DNA of 64,000 nt from Pseudomonadota bacterium (GCA_023423065.1 JAFAGC010000018.1:24919-88918), one strand, 5' to 3'; positions 43,783-54,093 are shown, counted from the stretch's first letter. Program-made: numbers and translations. Notes: a model not told the origin generated them from the letters alone.

Positions 43783-44973
43783 ATGACCGAAAACTCCCCC
43801 ATCGATTCCAGGAAACGCCTGTTGATCGGCGCTCTCATCCTCGTGGGCGCCGTGATCGCCGCCACGGTGGCCTGGCGACACTTCGCTGGCGACGGGCCCA
43901 CCGCCACCAGCCGGCCCGGACCTCCCCCCTGGCGTGCCGAAGGGAATCAGCCCGTCCCCGTGCGCGTGGTGACCGCGGTGCAGGAGCCGTTCGCGCTCTA
44001 CCTCAAGGCGCTGGGCACGGTGACTCCGCTGAAGACGGTCACGGTACGCAGCCGCGTCGACGGGGAGCTCGTCCGGGTGGCGTTTCGCGAGGGCCAGAAC
44101 GTCGAGCAGGGAGACCTGCTGGCCGAAATCGATCCTCGCCCGTTCCGCGTGTTGCTCGCGCAGGCCCAGGGCCAGCGGGAGCAGAACCTGGCGGAACTCG
44201 CCAATACGGAGGGAGAGCTGGCGCGATTCAAGGACCTGCAGTCCAAGGGCTACGTCTCCGCGCAGGAGCTCGCGAACCAGGAAGCGCTGGTGCGGCAATT
44301 CCAGGCCCGGCGCCGCACCGACGAGGCCGCGGTGGAGGATGCGCGCCTGCAACTCGCCTACACCCGGATCACCGCGCCCATCAGCGGGCGTGTAGGACTG
44401 CGCAACGTGGACGCCGGCAATCTCATCCGATCCGGAGACGCAGCGGGCCTCGTCACCATCACGCAGATGCGCCCGATCAGCGTCCTGTTCACCATCCCCG
44501 AGACCGACCTTCCGGCGGTCCGCGCCGCGATGCGCGCGCAACCGCGATTGCCCGTGGAAGCCTGGGGCCGCGACGAGACCACGCGGCTCGCGGCCGGAAT
44601 CCTGCTCAGCATGGACAACCAGATCGACACGGCGACGGGCACGCTGCGGCTGCGCGCCGAGTTTCCGAACGAGGACGAGTCCCTGTTCCCCAACCAGTTC
44701 GTGAACATCCGGCTGCGCGTGCGCAACGATGCCGCGGTGATCATCCCGAATGCCGCGGTGCAATTCGGCTCGCAGGGCAACTTCGTCTTCGTGGTGAACG
44801 AAGAGAACAAGGCGACGGTGCGCAACGTGAAGCTGGGCGCGAGCGAAGGCGAGCGCGTGGCGGTGACCGAGGGTGTGCAGCCGGGCGACCGGATCGTGCT
44901 CGAAGGCCTGGACCGCCTGCGCGACGGCCGCGACGTGAAGATCATCGACGAGCCGGCGGTGGCGGCGCAATGA
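43783..44973 (+). CDS. RND efflux periplasmic adaptor (membrane fusion protein), MdtA-like
   Basis: The product is about 396 residues (GTG at 43780 adds one). An N-terminal membrane anchor (residues about 10-30), a lipoyl/barrel-sandwich domain (GTVTPLKTVTVRSRVDGELVRVAFREGQNVEQGDLL), an alpha hairpin with LARFKDLQSKGYVSAQEL, and a beta-barrel plus membrane-proximal domain are visible. It links an inner-membrane pump to an outer-membrane channel. Its stop overlaps the next start (ATGA). No TolC-like gene is in the window. Confidence 0.92.
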   Translation: MTENSPIDSRKRLLIGALILVGAVIAATVAWRHFAGDGPTATSRPGPPPWRAEGNQPVPVRVVTAVQEPFALYLKALGTVTPLKTVTVRSRVDGELVRVAFREGQNVEQGDLLAEIDPRPFRVLLAQAQGQREQNLAELANTEGELARFKDLQSKGYVSAQELANQEALVRQFQARRRTDEAAVEDARLQLAYTRITAPISGRVGLRNVDAGNLIRSGDAAGLVTITQMRPISVLFTIPETDLPAVRAAMRAQPRLPVEAWGRDETTRLAAGILLSMDNQIDTATGTLRLRAEFPNEDESLFPNQFVNIRLRVRNDAAVIIPNAAVQFGSQGNFVFVVNEENKATVRNVKLGASEGERVAVTEGVQPGDRIVLEGLDRLRDGRDVKIIDEPAVAAQ

Positions 44974-47900
44974 ACCTCTCACGGCCGTTCATCCTGCGGC
45001 CGGTGGCGACGACGTTGCTGATGACCGCGCTGCTGCTCACGGGCGCGCTCGCCTACCGTGCGCTGCCCGTCGCCGCGCTCCCGCAGGTGGAATATCCCGT
45101 CATCCAGGTGATCACGCTGTATCCGGGCGCGAGCCCGACCGTGACCACGAGCGCGGTGACCGCGCCGCTCGAACGGCAGCTCGGCCGCATCCCCAGCTTG
45201 AACCAGATGCTCTCGACGAGCTCGGGCGGGGCGTCGGTCATCACGCTGCAGTTCTCGCTCGACGTGGATCTGGGCGTCGCCGAACAGGAGGTGCAGGCCG
45301 CTCTCAACGCTGCGAACAATCTGCTCCCCGACGATCTGCCCGTGCCTCCCGTGTACCGGAAGGTGAATCCCGCGGACACCGCGATCCTCACGCTGGCGGT
45401 CAGCTCCGGCACGTTACCGCTGTCGACCGTGTACGACCTCGTCGACACACGCGTGTCACAGAAGATTTCGCAGGTGCCCGGCGTGGGACTCGTGACGCTG
45501 GCTGGCGGCCAGCGGCCCGCGGTGCGCATCCAGGTGAACCCGGGCGCGCTCGCGGCGAATGGCCTGTCGATGGAGCAGGTGCGTTCCGCCATCGCCACCG
45601 CGAACGTGAACATGCCGAAGGGCAGCTTCGACGGGCCCGTGCGCGCCATCATGCTGGACGCGAACGACCAGATGCGCAGCGCGCAGGAATACCGCGACCT
45701 GATCATCGCGAGCGTCGAGGGTCGGCAGCTGCGGCTGGGCGACGTCGCGACCGTGGAAAACGGCGTGGAGAATCGCTACCTCGCGGCCTGGTCGGGCCGC
45801 ACGCCCGCCATCCTCGTCAACGTGCAACGCCAGCCCGGCGCCAACGTCATCGAGGTGGTGGATCGCATCGAGGAGCTGCTGCCGCAATTGCGGGCCTCAC
45901 TACCGGCCGGCGTGGACGTCGCCGTCCTCAGCAATCGCACCGAATCCATCCGCGCCTCGATCCGCGGCGTGCAGAAGGAGCTGCTCATCGCGATCGCGCT
46001 CGTGGTGATGGTCACCTTCCTGTTCCTGCGCAACGCGCCGGCCACCATCATTCCCGGCGTCGTCGTGCCGCTGTCGCTGATCGGCACCTTCGGCGTGATG
46101 CTGCTGGCCGGCTTTTCGCTCAACAACCTGACGCTGATGGCGCTCACCATCGCGACGGGCTTCGTGGTCGACGACGCCATCGTGATGCTGGAGAACGTCG
46201 CACGGCATATCGAGAAGGGCGAGAAGCCGATCGACGCCGCGCTCAAGGGCGCCGAGCAGATCGGCTTCACGCTGCTGTCGCTCACCGTTTCGCTGATCGC
46301 CGTGCTCATTCCGCTGCTGTTCATGGCCGACCTCGTCGGAAAGCTGTTCCACGAATTCGCGGTGACGCTCGCGGTGGCGATCGCGCTGTCGCTGCTCGTG
46401 TCGCTCACGCTCACGCCGATGATGTGCGCGCGATTCCTCAAGCAGGGCCATGCCGCGGCGCACGGCGACGACGCATTCACGCGTCTCATCGGGCACTACG
46501 AACGCGGTCTCGACTGGGTGCTGGCTCGCCAGCCCGCCACGCTGCTGAGCGTGGTTGCGACGGTGTTGCTCACGGTGCTGCTCTACCTCGTGGTGCCGAA
46601 AGGATTCTTTCCGGTGCAGGACGCCGGCCTCATCCAGGGAATCAGCGAGGCGCCGCAGACGGTGTCGTTCAATGCGATGGCGCAACGTCAGCAGGCGCTC
46701 GCGGATCTCATTCTCGACGATCCGGACGTCGCCACGTTGTCGTCGTTCATCGGTGTCGACGGCACGAATCCGACGCTCAACACCGGGCGATTCCTCATCG
46801 AACTGAAGCCACACGCCGACCGCGACGCGCCGGTGCTCGAGGTGATGGACCGCCTGCGCGAGCGCGCCGCGTCGGTGCCGGGGATCGCGCTCTATCTACA
46901 GCCGGTGCAGGAGCTGACCATCGAGGACCGCGTGAGCCGCACGCAATACCAGTTCACTCTCACGAGTCCGGACCAGGACGAGCTCGAGGAGTGGACGCAT
47001 CGGTTCGTCGCGCATCTGCGCGAATCGCCGGCGCTCGCCGACGTTGCCAGCGATCTGCAGAGCGAAGGATTGCAGGCCTACCTGGAAATCGATCGCGCGG
47101 CGGCGGCGCGCCTCGGCATTTCCGTCTCCGCGATTGCCGATGCGCTGTACGACGCCTTCGGCCAGCGGCAGATCTCCACGATCTTCACGCAGGCCAACCA
47201 GTATCGCGTCGTGCTCGAGTCCCGCCCGGATTTCCAGCTCGGCCCCGAGTCCATCGAACGCATCCGCGTCGCGACGGAGTCCGGCGAACCCGCGCCCCTG
47301 TCTACCGTGGCGCGCCTGGTGGAGCGGCGGGCTCCGCTCGTCATCAACCACCTCGGCCAGTTTCCCGCCGTGACCGTGTCCTTCAACCTGGCGAGTGGCT
47401 CGTCGCTCGGCGCGGCCCTGTCCGCCATCGAGGAGGCGCGCGAGGAACTGGCGCCGCCCGCGAGCCTGGAGCTGCGCCTGCAGGGCGCGTCCGAGGCGTT
47501 CCACAATTCGCTGTCCAGCACGTTGTGGCTGATCCTCGCGGCCGTGGTCACGATGTACATCGTGCTCGGCGTGCTCTACGAGAGTTTCATCCACCCGGTG
47601 ACGATCCTGTCCACGCTGCCTTCGGCGACGATCGGCGCGTTGCTGGCGTTGCTGCTCGCGGCCCGTGGGCTCGATCTGATCGCGGTGATCGGCATCGTGC
47701 TGCTCATCGGTCTCGTGAAGAAGAACGCCATCATGATGATCGACTTCGCGCTCGAGGCTGAACGCGAACAGGGACTCGCGCCGCGCGATGCGATCCGGCA
47801 GGCCGCGCTGCTGCGTTTCCGTCCGATCCTGATGACGACACTGGCGGCGCTGTTCGGCGCCATCCCGCTGGGTTTCGCGTCCGGTTCCGGCGCCGAATTG

Positions 47901-48065
47901 CGCCAGCCGCTGGGCATCGTGATGGTGGGCGGCCTGCTCGTGAGCCAGGTGCTCACGTTGTTCACGACGCCCGTCATCTATCTGTTCTTCGACCGGCTCA
48001 CGCGCCGGCGCGTCCGCGATGACGCGACCGAGGGCGGCGCCGCGCACGAGGAGGGCGCGCGGTGA
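44970..48065 (+). CDS. RND efflux pump inner-membrane subunit, MdtB-like
   Basis: The product is 1031 residues with the 12-helix RND topology and two large periplasmic loops. The proton-relay Asp pair in TM4 is in FVVDDAIVMLENVARHIEKG, and the TM10 Lys is in LVKKNAIMMIDFALEAER. The FIPLLFMADLVGKLF-type TM6 motif is present. It overlaps adaptor and second pump genes at both ends (ATGA, GTGA), so all three are cotranslated. Two different pump subunits in one operon resemble MdtABC heteromultimers. Drug specificity cannot be inferred. Confidence 0.93.
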   Translation: MNLSRPFILRPVATTLLMTALLLTGALAYRALPVAALPQVEYPVIQVITLYPGASPTVTTSAVTAPLERQLGRIPSLNQMLSTSSGGASVITLQFSLDVDLGVAEQEVQAALNAANNLLPDDLPVPPVYRKVNPADTAILTLAVSSGTLPLSTVYDLVDTRVSQKISQVPGVGLVTLAGGQRPAVRIQVNPGALAANGLSMEQVRSAIATANVNMPKGSFDGPVRAIMLDANDQMRSAQEYRDLIIASVEGRQLRLGDVATVENGVENRYLAAWSGRTPAILVNVQRQPGANVIEVVDRIEELLPQLRASLPAGVDVAVLSNRTESIRASIRGVQKELLIAIALVVMVTFLFLRNAPATIIPGVVVPLSLIGTFGVMLLAGFSLNNLTLMALTIATGFVVDDAIVMLENVARHIEKGEKPIDAALKGAEQIGFTLLSLTVSLIAVLIPLLFMADLVGKLFHEFAVTLAVAIALSLLVSLTLTPMMCARFLKQGHAAAHGDDAFTRLIGHYERGLDWVLARQPATLLSVVATVLLTVLLYLVVPKGFFPVQDAGLIQGISEAPQTVSFNAMAQRQQALADLILDDPDVATLSSFIGVDGTNPTLNTGRFLIELKPHADRDAPVLEVMDRLRERAASVPGIALYLQPVQELTIEDRVSRTQYQFTLTSPDQDELEEWTHRFVAHLRESPALADVASDLQSEGLQAYLEIDRAAAARLGISVSAIADALYDAFGQRQISTIFTQANQYRVVLESRPDFQLGPESIERIRVATESGEPAPLSTVARLVERRAPLVINHLGQFPAVTVSFNLASGSSLGAALSAIEEAREELAPPASLELRLQGASEAFHNSLSSTLWLILAAVVTMYIVLGVLYESFIHPVTILSTLPSATIGALLALLLAARGLDLIAVIGIVLLIGLVKKNAIMMIDFALEAEREQGLAPRDAIRQAALLRFRPILMTTLAALFGAIPLGFASGSGAELRQPLGIVMVGGLLVSQVLTLFTTPVIYLFFDRLTRRRVRDDATEGGAAHEEGAR

Positions 48066-51000
48066 ACTTCACGCGGGTGTTCATCGAACGCCCCGTGGCC
48101 AGCGTCCTGCTGGCCATCGCGATCCTGCTCGCCGGACTGCTCGCGTTGCGGCAGCTTCCCGTCGCGCCGCTGCCGCAGGTGGACTATCCCTCCATCCAGG
48201 TGCAGGCGCGCCTGCCGGGCGCGAGCCCGGAGTCCATGGCGGCAACCGTGGCCACGCCGCTGGAACGCGCGCTCGGCACGATCTCCGGGATCACGGAGAT
48301 CCAGTCCGTCAGCATCCAGGGTCAAACTACCGTCAACCTGCGCTTCGCGCTCGACCGCAACGTCGACGAGGCCGCGCGCGAAGTGCAGGCCGCGATCAAC
48401 GCCGCGCGCTCCCAGCTTCCCAGCGGCATGCCCGGCATGCCCAGCTACCGCAAGGTGAACCCGACGCAGGCGCCGATCATGGCGCTGGCGTTGAGCTCGG
48501 AACGCCTCTCGCCGGGCGAGGTGTTCGACGTGGCCTCGACGATCATCGCGCAGAAGGTCTCGCAGATCCCTGGCGTGGGATCCGTGGACGTCGGCGGCAG
48601 CTCGCTGCCCGCGGTGCGCGTATCGCTCGATCCGAACGCGCTCAATCATCACGGCATCGCGCTCGATGAAGTGGGGAACGCGATTCGCGCCGCCAATACG
48701 CAGCGGCCGCTGGGCGCGGTGTCCGATGACGCGCGCGCCTGGCAGATCGAAGCGAGCCTGCAGCTGCGCAAGGCAGAGGAATACCGGCCACTGATCGTCG
48801 CGTGGCGCGACGGCCGGCCGGTGAGGCTCGGTGACGTCGCCACCGTGACCGAGGGCACCGAGAACCGGTACGCCTCGGGCTTCCACAACGATCGCGACGC
48901 GGTGATCGTGACGGTGAGCCGCCAGCCACAGGCGAACATCATCGAGACGGTGGACGCGATCCACGCGCAGATGGAGACGCTGCGCGCATTGCTGCCCGAG
49001 GGCGTCGACATGAAGGTCGCGATGGATCGCTCGCCGGTCATCCGGGCGACGCTGCGCGAGGCCGAGCTCACGCTGGTCATCGCGGTCGTGCTGGTGGTGC
49101 TCGTCGTGCTGGCGTTCCTCGGCAACTGGCGCGCGGCGTTGCTGCCGACGCTGGCCATTCCCGTGGTGCTGTTCGGCGCGCTCGCCATCATCTGGCTGGC
49201 GGGGTTTTCCCTGAACAACCTGTCGCTCACCGCGCTCATCGTGGCCGCGATACTGGTCGTCGACGACGCGATCGTCGTGCTCGAGAACATCTCGCGGCAC
49301 ATCGAAGATGGGGCGCCGCCCTTCGAGGCCGCGCGGCGCGGCGCCGGCGAAGTGGGCGCGACGTTGTTGTCCATGAACGTCGCGCTGGCCGTGGTGTTCG
49401 TGTCGATCCTGTTCCTCGACGATTTCGTCGAGCGGCTGTTCCGCGAGTTCTCGCTGACGCTGGTCGCGGCGATGGCCGTGTCACTGGTCATCTGCCTGAG
49501 TCTCACGCCCGCGCTGAGCGCGCGCGTGTTGCGCGCTCGCGAGCCGGAAGAGAAGGCAAGCGCGCTGAAACGCTTCGCGTCCGGCTTTTTCGACGACCTC
49601 AAGGCCGCCTATGTGCACTCGCTCGATCGCGTGTTGCGCCGTCCGTGGATACCCGTGCTCGTGTTCGCGAGCGTGGTGGGAATCAACGTCTGGCTGTTCA
49701 ACACCGTGCCCAAGGGCAACGTGCCGCGGCAGGACACGGGGCAGCTGCGCGGATTCGCGCGCGGAGACGACGGCCTCTCGTTCCAGGCGATGGCGCCCAA
49801 GATCCGCGAATACCGCAAGCTGCTCATGTCGGATCCGGCGATCGAGGACATCATCGGCTACAGCGGCGGCGGCACGGGCGTGAACAACGCCTGGATCATG
49901 ATCAAGGTGAAGCCGCTGTCCGAGCGGCGCGTGTCCAGCCAGCAGATCATCGACCGGCTGCGCGCGAAGACTCCGGACATTCCCGGCGCGGCGCTGCGGT
50001 TGTTCGTCGACCAGGACATCCAGGTGCGAGGTGGCGGCGGCGGCGAGGGCAGTTACGAGTTCCAGATGCTCTCCGACAATCTGGCCGAGTTGCGCCGGTG
50101 GGCGCCACGCGCGCGCGATGCGCTCGCGGCCTTGCCCGAGCTCACGGACGTGGAGACAACCGGCGACGAAGGCATGCGCCAGGTGGTCCTCGAAATCGAT
50201 CGCGAGGCGGCCGGCAGGCTCGGGATCGACATGCGCACCGTCGCCAGCGTGCTCAACAATTCGTTCAGCCAGCGCCAGGTGGCGACGCTCTACGACAACC
50301 TGAATCAGTACCGCGTCGTGATGGAGCTGGACCCGCGTTACACGCAGAGCCCGTCGACACTCGAGCAGGTGTACGCGATCGGCCGCGATGGCCAGCGCGT
50401 GCCGCTTTCGGCGATCACGAAATACGCGTACGGCATGGCGCCCGACCGGCTGCAGCATCACGAGCAGTTCGCCTCCGTGCGCATCGATTTCTCGCTGGCG
50501 CCGGGCGTGTCGCTCGAGCAGGCGACCGAGGCGATCGACCGGGCGATGGCGCAGATCATGTTGCCTTCTTCGATCGTGGCCAAACCCTCCGGCGAAGCCG
50601 GCGCGTTCGCCGACATGAAGAAGAACCAGATCTGGCTGATCCTCGGAGCGGCGATCGCCGTCTACCTGGTGCTCGGCATGTTGTACGAGAGCTTCGTGCA
50701 GCCGCTGACCATCCTGTCCACGCTGCCTGCCGCCGGCGTCGGCGCGTTGCTCGCGCTGCTGCTCATGGACGACGAGCTGAACCTCATCTCGCTGCTCGGC
50801 TTGTTCCTGCTCGTGGGCGTGGTGATGAAGAACACGATCCTGCTGGTGGACTTCGCTCTCGATGCCGAACGCACGCGCGGGCTGCGGCCGCGCGCGGCCA
50901 TTCTCGAGGCCGCCCGGCTGCGCTTCCGGCCCATCGTCATGACGTCCGTCGCGGCATTGCTCGGCATGTTGCCGTTGATGCTGGCGCTCGGCGAGGGCTG

Positions 51001-51166
51001 GGAGATGCGCCGGCCGCTCGGCATCGCGATCGTTGGCGGACTGCTCGTGAGCCAGCTGCTCACGTTGTTCACGACGCCCGCGGTTTACCTGGCCGTGGCG
51101 CGCTTGCGGCGGCGCGCGCTGGACCGGCGTGCCGCGTCCGCGCCCGAGGCCGTCTCAGGTAGATAG
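48062..51166 (+). CDS. RND efflux pump inner-membrane subunit, MdtC-like
   Basis: The product is 1034 residues starting at GTG 48062 (GTGA overlap with the previous stop). RND signatures include VVDDAIVVLENISRHIEDG (TM4 Asp pair) and GVVMKNTILLVDFALDAER (TM10). The N-terminus FTRVFIERPVASVLLAIAILLAG matches the family. It probably assembles with the upstream pump and the adaptor. The last codons form GTAGATAG (51159-51166), one of the enriched octamers, and include the TAG stop. Confidence 0.93.
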   Translation: MNFTRVFIERPVASVLLAIAILLAGLLALRQLPVAPLPQVDYPSIQVQARLPGASPESMAATVATPLERALGTISGITEIQSVSIQGQTTVNLRFALDRNVDEAAREVQAAINAARSQLPSGMPGMPSYRKVNPTQAPIMALALSSERLSPGEVFDVASTIIAQKVSQIPGVGSVDVGGSSLPAVRVSLDPNALNHHGIALDEVGNAIRAANTQRPLGAVSDDARAWQIEASLQLRKAEEYRPLIVAWRDGRPVRLGDVATVTEGTENRYASGFHNDRDAVIVTVSRQPQANIIETVDAIHAQMETLRALLPEGVDMKVAMDRSPVIRATLREAELTLVIAVVLVVLVVLAFLGNWRAALLPTLAIPVVLFGALAIIWLAGFSLNNLSLTALIVAAILVVDDAIVVLENISRHIEDGAPPFEAARRGAGEVGATLLSMNVALAVVFVSILFLDDFVERLFREFSLTLVAAMAVSLVICLSLTPALSARVLRAREPEEKASALKRFASGFFDDLKAAYVHSLDRVLRRPWIPVLVFASVVGINVWLFNTVPKGNVPRQDTGQLRGFARGDDGLSFQAMAPKIREYRKLLMSDPAIEDIIGYSGGGTGVNNAWIMIKVKPLSERRVSSQQIIDRLRAKTPDIPGAALRLFVDQDIQVRGGGGGEGSYEFQMLSDNLAELRRWAPRARDALAALPELTDVETTGDEGMRQVVLEIDREAAGRLGIDMRTVASVLNNSFSQRQVATLYDNLNQYRVVMELDPRYTQSPSTLEQVYAIGRDGQRVPLSAITKYAYGMAPDRLQHHEQFASVRIDFSLAPGVSLEQATEAIDRAMAQIMLPSSIVAKPSGEAGAFADMKKNQIWLILGAAIAVYLVLGMLYESFVQPLTILSTLPAAGVGALLALLLMDDELNLISLLGLFLLVGVVMKNTILLVDFALDAERTRGLRPRAAILEAARLRFRPIVMTSVAALLGMLPLMLALGEGWEMRRPLGIAIVGGLLVSQLLTLFTTPAVYLAVARLRRRALDRRAASAPEAVSGR

Positions 51167-51218
51167 AGTCGACTGATGGCCGTCCGTGTCGGACGCCGAC
51201 GGACAGGTCGAGGCCCGC

Positions 51219-52442
51219 TCAGGTTCCGGAGCGGCAGACTTCCGCGAGCGCGCGCAGCCGCCGCCCGGACTTCGGTCCCGTGTACGGGTTCTCCGGATCC
51301 CACACGTAACCGGCGAGCACGGAACAGATCATCCGGCGGATGGCCGGCTGCTGGCGCGGAAAGAAGATCACGTCCTGCAGGCTGCCGTCGTACCAGCCGG
51401 CGACGAAACTGCGGAAGGTCTCGACGCCGTACATCAGCGGCTCGGTGAATTCCCGCTCCCAGTCGACGTTCTCGCCCCTGAACTGGCGGTCGAGCGCGGC
51501 GGCCGCGAGGCTCGCGGACTTCATCGCGATGGTCACTCCCGAGGAAAACACCGGGTCGAGGAATTCCGCAGCGTTGCCAAGCAACGCGAAGTGCCGTCCG
51601 TGGAGCTGCGACACGGTGGCGGAATAACCGATGATCTCCCCGACCGGGCGCAGCGTGTTCGCATTCGCGAGCAGCGCGTGCAGCCGCGGCTCGGCGCGCA
51701 GCGCCTGCCAGAACTGCTCCTCGGGCGAGCCCGTGCGCGCGCGGTGATGTTCGATCGACGAGACGACACCCACGGAGGCCGTGCCGTTGGAGAACGGGAT
51801 CAGCCAGGACCAGACCTCCCGGTCCAGCGGATGGATGCCGACGCGAATCTTCTGCCGGTCGAACGATCCCGAGACGGCGGCGTCGCGCACGTGCGTGAAG
51901 ATTGCCGCGCGCGGCGGAAAGGTCGACGGCCGGTCGAGGCCGAGCAGTCTGGGCAGCGTGCGGCCGAAGCCGGACGCGTCGAGCACGAAGCGCGGCTCGT
52001 GGACCTCGATGGCGCCGTCCGCGGCGCGGCTCGTCACCTTCGGTCGGTCGCCGCTGAAATCCACGGCCGTGATTTCGATTTCGTAGCGGATCTCGGCGCC
52101 CTGGCGCGCGGCCTCGTCGGCGAGCGTCGCATCGAAGTCGGCGCGTGGCACCTGGAAGGTGAAGGGGTAGCCGGGGCTCGACTTCTCGGCGAAGTTGAAC
52201 ACCGAGTGCTCGCCGTCGCGGTCGAACACCGCGCCGTTCTTGAACTGGAAGCCGCGCGCCATCACGGCGTCGACCATGCCGGCTTCTTCCAGCAGCTCCA
52301 TGCTGCAGGCGAGCAGGCTCTCACCGATCGAGAAGCGTGGGAATTTCTGGCGCTCGAGCACGAGTACGCGATAGCCGCGGCGCGCCAGCAAGGCGGCCGA
52401 GATGGAGCCGGCGGGGCCGGCTCCGATGACGAGTACGTCCAT
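51219..52442 (-). CDS. FAD-dependent oxidoreductase with halogenase-like motifs
   Basis: The product is 407 residues. GAGPAGS (residues 7-13) is the FAD motif, LVLERQKFPRFSIGESLL follows, and LDASGFGR is the second FAD signature. A WxWxIP motif is present (WSWLIP, residues 211-216), the hallmark of flavin-dependent halogenases, and FQFKNGAVF carries Lys68 near where halogenases place the catalytic Lys. The length is shorter than tryptophan halogenases and closer to phenolic/carrier-protein types or geranylgeranyl-reductase-like proteins. No halide-specific context genes are present. It could be a halogenase or a non-halogenating relative. Confidence 0.65.
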   Translation of the reverse strand: MDVLVIGAGPAGSISAALLARRGYRVLVLERQKFPRFSIGESLLACSMELLEEAGMVDAVMARGFQFKNGAVFDRDGEHSVFNFAEKSSPGYPFTFQVPRADFDATLADEAARQGAEIRYEIEITAVDFSGDRPKVTSRAADGAIEVHEPRFVLDASGFGRTLPRLLGLDRPSTFPPRAAIFTHVRDAAVSGSFDRQKIRVGIHPLDREVWSWLIPFSNGTASVGVVSSIEHHRARTGSPEEQFWQALRAEPRLHALLANANTLRPVGEIIGYSATVSQLHGRHFALLGNAAEFLDPVFSSGVTIAMKSASLAAAALDRQFRGENVDWEREFTEPLMYGVETFRSFVAGWYDGSLQDVIFFPRQQPAIRRMICSVLAGYVWDPENPYTGPKSGRRLRALAEVCRSGT

Positions 52443-52482
52443 CAGCGGGTCACGGTGCGGGATCAGTCGACGTTCGCCCGCT

Positions 52483-53880
52483 TCATGGCGCGCGAAGAGG
52501 CACGAGGACCACCGCGTTGCCGCGGCGAACCTTCAGCACCAGCGCGCCGCCACGCTTGGCGATGTCGCGCAACTCCTTGAGGTTCGCGACATTCACGCGA
52601 TTGGCCGCCTCGATCCGGTCGCCCGTGCGGAGCAGTTGCGACGCGGGGCTGCGCGGCTCGATCGCCTTGATCGACACGCCGCCCTCGGGCGCATCCGCGA
52701 GCGTCGCGCCCTTGAGGCCTGGGTGCACCGCGGTCGCGTCTTCCGGCGCAGCGGGAGTCGACTTGGCGCCGGCCGACGCGGTGGTCGCCGGCAGCTCGGT
52801 GATCTCCGCGACGACCTGGAGCGGCTTGCGGTCGCGGATCAGCGAGACGTTGAGCTTGTCGCCGACGCGCGCGAGGCCGATCGCGTTGCGCAGCTCGCTG
52901 TTCGACTTGATGGTCTGCCCGTTGATGCTGGTGATCACGTCGCCGGGCTTGATGCCGGCCTTCTCGGCGGCGGAACCCTCGGTCACCTGCGAAACCAGCA
53001 CGCCCTGCGTGTTCGGGATGTCGAGCGACTTGGCCGTATCGGGCGTGAGCGAGTAGATGCTGACGCCCAGCAATCCGCGCTTGACCGAGCCGTACTTGAG
53101 CAGCTGGTCCATGATGCTGCGCGCCATGTTGACCGGGATCGCGAAACCGATGCCGATGTTGCCGCCCGAGCGCGAGAGGATGGCGCTGTTGATGCCGACC
53201 AGCTCGCCCTTGATGTTGACCAGCGCGCCACCGGAGTTGCCCGGATTGATGGAGGCGTCGGTCTGGATGAAGTCTTCGTACCCGTCCGGATTGATGCCCG
53301 AGCGCCCGAGGCCCGAAACGATTCCCCAGGTCACCGTGTGCTGCAGGCCGAACGGATTGCCGATCGCGACCACGTAATCGCCGACTTCGATCTGGGTCGA
53401 GTCTCCCATCGCCACCTGCGTGAGCTTCTCGGGGTTGACCTTGAGCACGGCCACGTCCGAGGGCACGTCGCTGCCGACGATGGTCGCGGCCAGGTCGCGG
53501 CCGTCCTGGAGGGTGACCGTGATCTCGGTGGCGTTATCGACCACGTGGGCGTTTGTAACGATGTACCCGTTCTTTGCATCGAAGATGACGCCTGAACCGG
53601 CGCTCTGGAACTGTCTCTCCCGCGGGCCCATGTCCGGGATGTCGAAGAACCGGCGGAAGAAGGGGTCTTCGAGGAGGGGATTCTGGGGTGAGCGCTCGCG
53701 GATGGTGCCGCGCGTGGCAATGTTCACGACGGCGGGTGAGACGCGCTTGATCATGGGCGCCAGGCTCGGGACGGGCGTTCCGTCCGGGAACGGTGGCACC
53801 GCGGCATGGCTCGTAAGGGCTAGGAAGGCCGCGGCAGTGATCGCGGCGAGTCGCATGGGATTTCGACGATTGACTGACAT
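52483..53880 (-). CDS. degQ: HtrA/Deg-family periplasmic serine protease
   Basis: The product is 465 residues with a signal peptide (residues about 1-26). The catalytic triad is His112 in VTNAHVVD, Asp142 in SDVAVLKV and Ser216 in GNSGGAL. Two PDZ domains follow (about 260-350 and 385-465). It degrades or refolds misfolded envelope proteins. The ATG at 53880 is chosen for the signal peptide; another in-frame ATG at 53898 is possible. It is divergent from a small membrane protein gene. Confidence 0.92.
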   Translation of the reverse strand: MSVNRRNPMRLAAITAAAFLALTSHAAVPPFPDGTPVPSLAPMIKRVSPAVVNIATRGTIRERSPQNPLLEDPFFRRFFDIPDMGPRERQFQSAGSGVIFDAKNGYIVTNAHVVDNATEITVTLQDGRDLAATIVGSDVPSDVAVLKVNPEKLTQVAMGDSTQIEVGDYVVAIGNPFGLQHTVTWGIVSGLGRSGINPDGYEDFIQTDASINPGNSGGALVNIKGELVGINSAILSRSGGNIGIGFAIPVNMARSIMDQLLKYGSVKRGLLGVSIYSLTPDTAKSLDIPNTQGVLVSQVTEGSAAEKAGIKPGDVITSINGQTIKSNSELRNAIGLARVGDKLNVSLIRDRKPLQVVAEITELPATTASAGAKSTPAAPEDATAVHPGLKGATLADAPEGGVSIKAIEPRSPASQLLRTGDRIEAANRVNVANLKELRDIAKRGGALVLKVRRGNAVVLVPLRAP

Positions 53881-53901
53881 GACGAAGAGGATACTCAAAC
53901 G

Positions 53902-54093
53902 ATGCTCAAGTTTCTCTTGTGGCTCCTGCTGTTGGCGCTTTGCTGGCCACTCGCAATTCTTGCCCTGTTGTTATGGCCAATCGTCTGGCTTTTGTCGCTG
54001 CCGTTTCGGCTGATCGGCATCGCGGTCGAGGGGGTCTTCGATTTCCTGAGGGCGTTGATCACGCTGCCCGCCAGGATCCTCGGGGCGAGATGA
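53902..54093 (+). CDS. 63-residue hydrophobic protein
   Basis: The peptide is almost entirely hydrophobic at the N-terminus (MLKFLLWLLLLALCWPLAIL) with a second segment and a basic tail (ALITLPARILGAR). It starts 21 bp from the divergent degQ start. It is probably a small membrane protein, perhaps involved in envelope stress as its position next to degQ suggests, but there is no direct evidence. Confidence 0.55.
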   Translation: MLKFLLWLLLLALCWPLAILALLLWPIVWLLSLPFRLIGIAVEGVFDFLRALITLPARILGAR

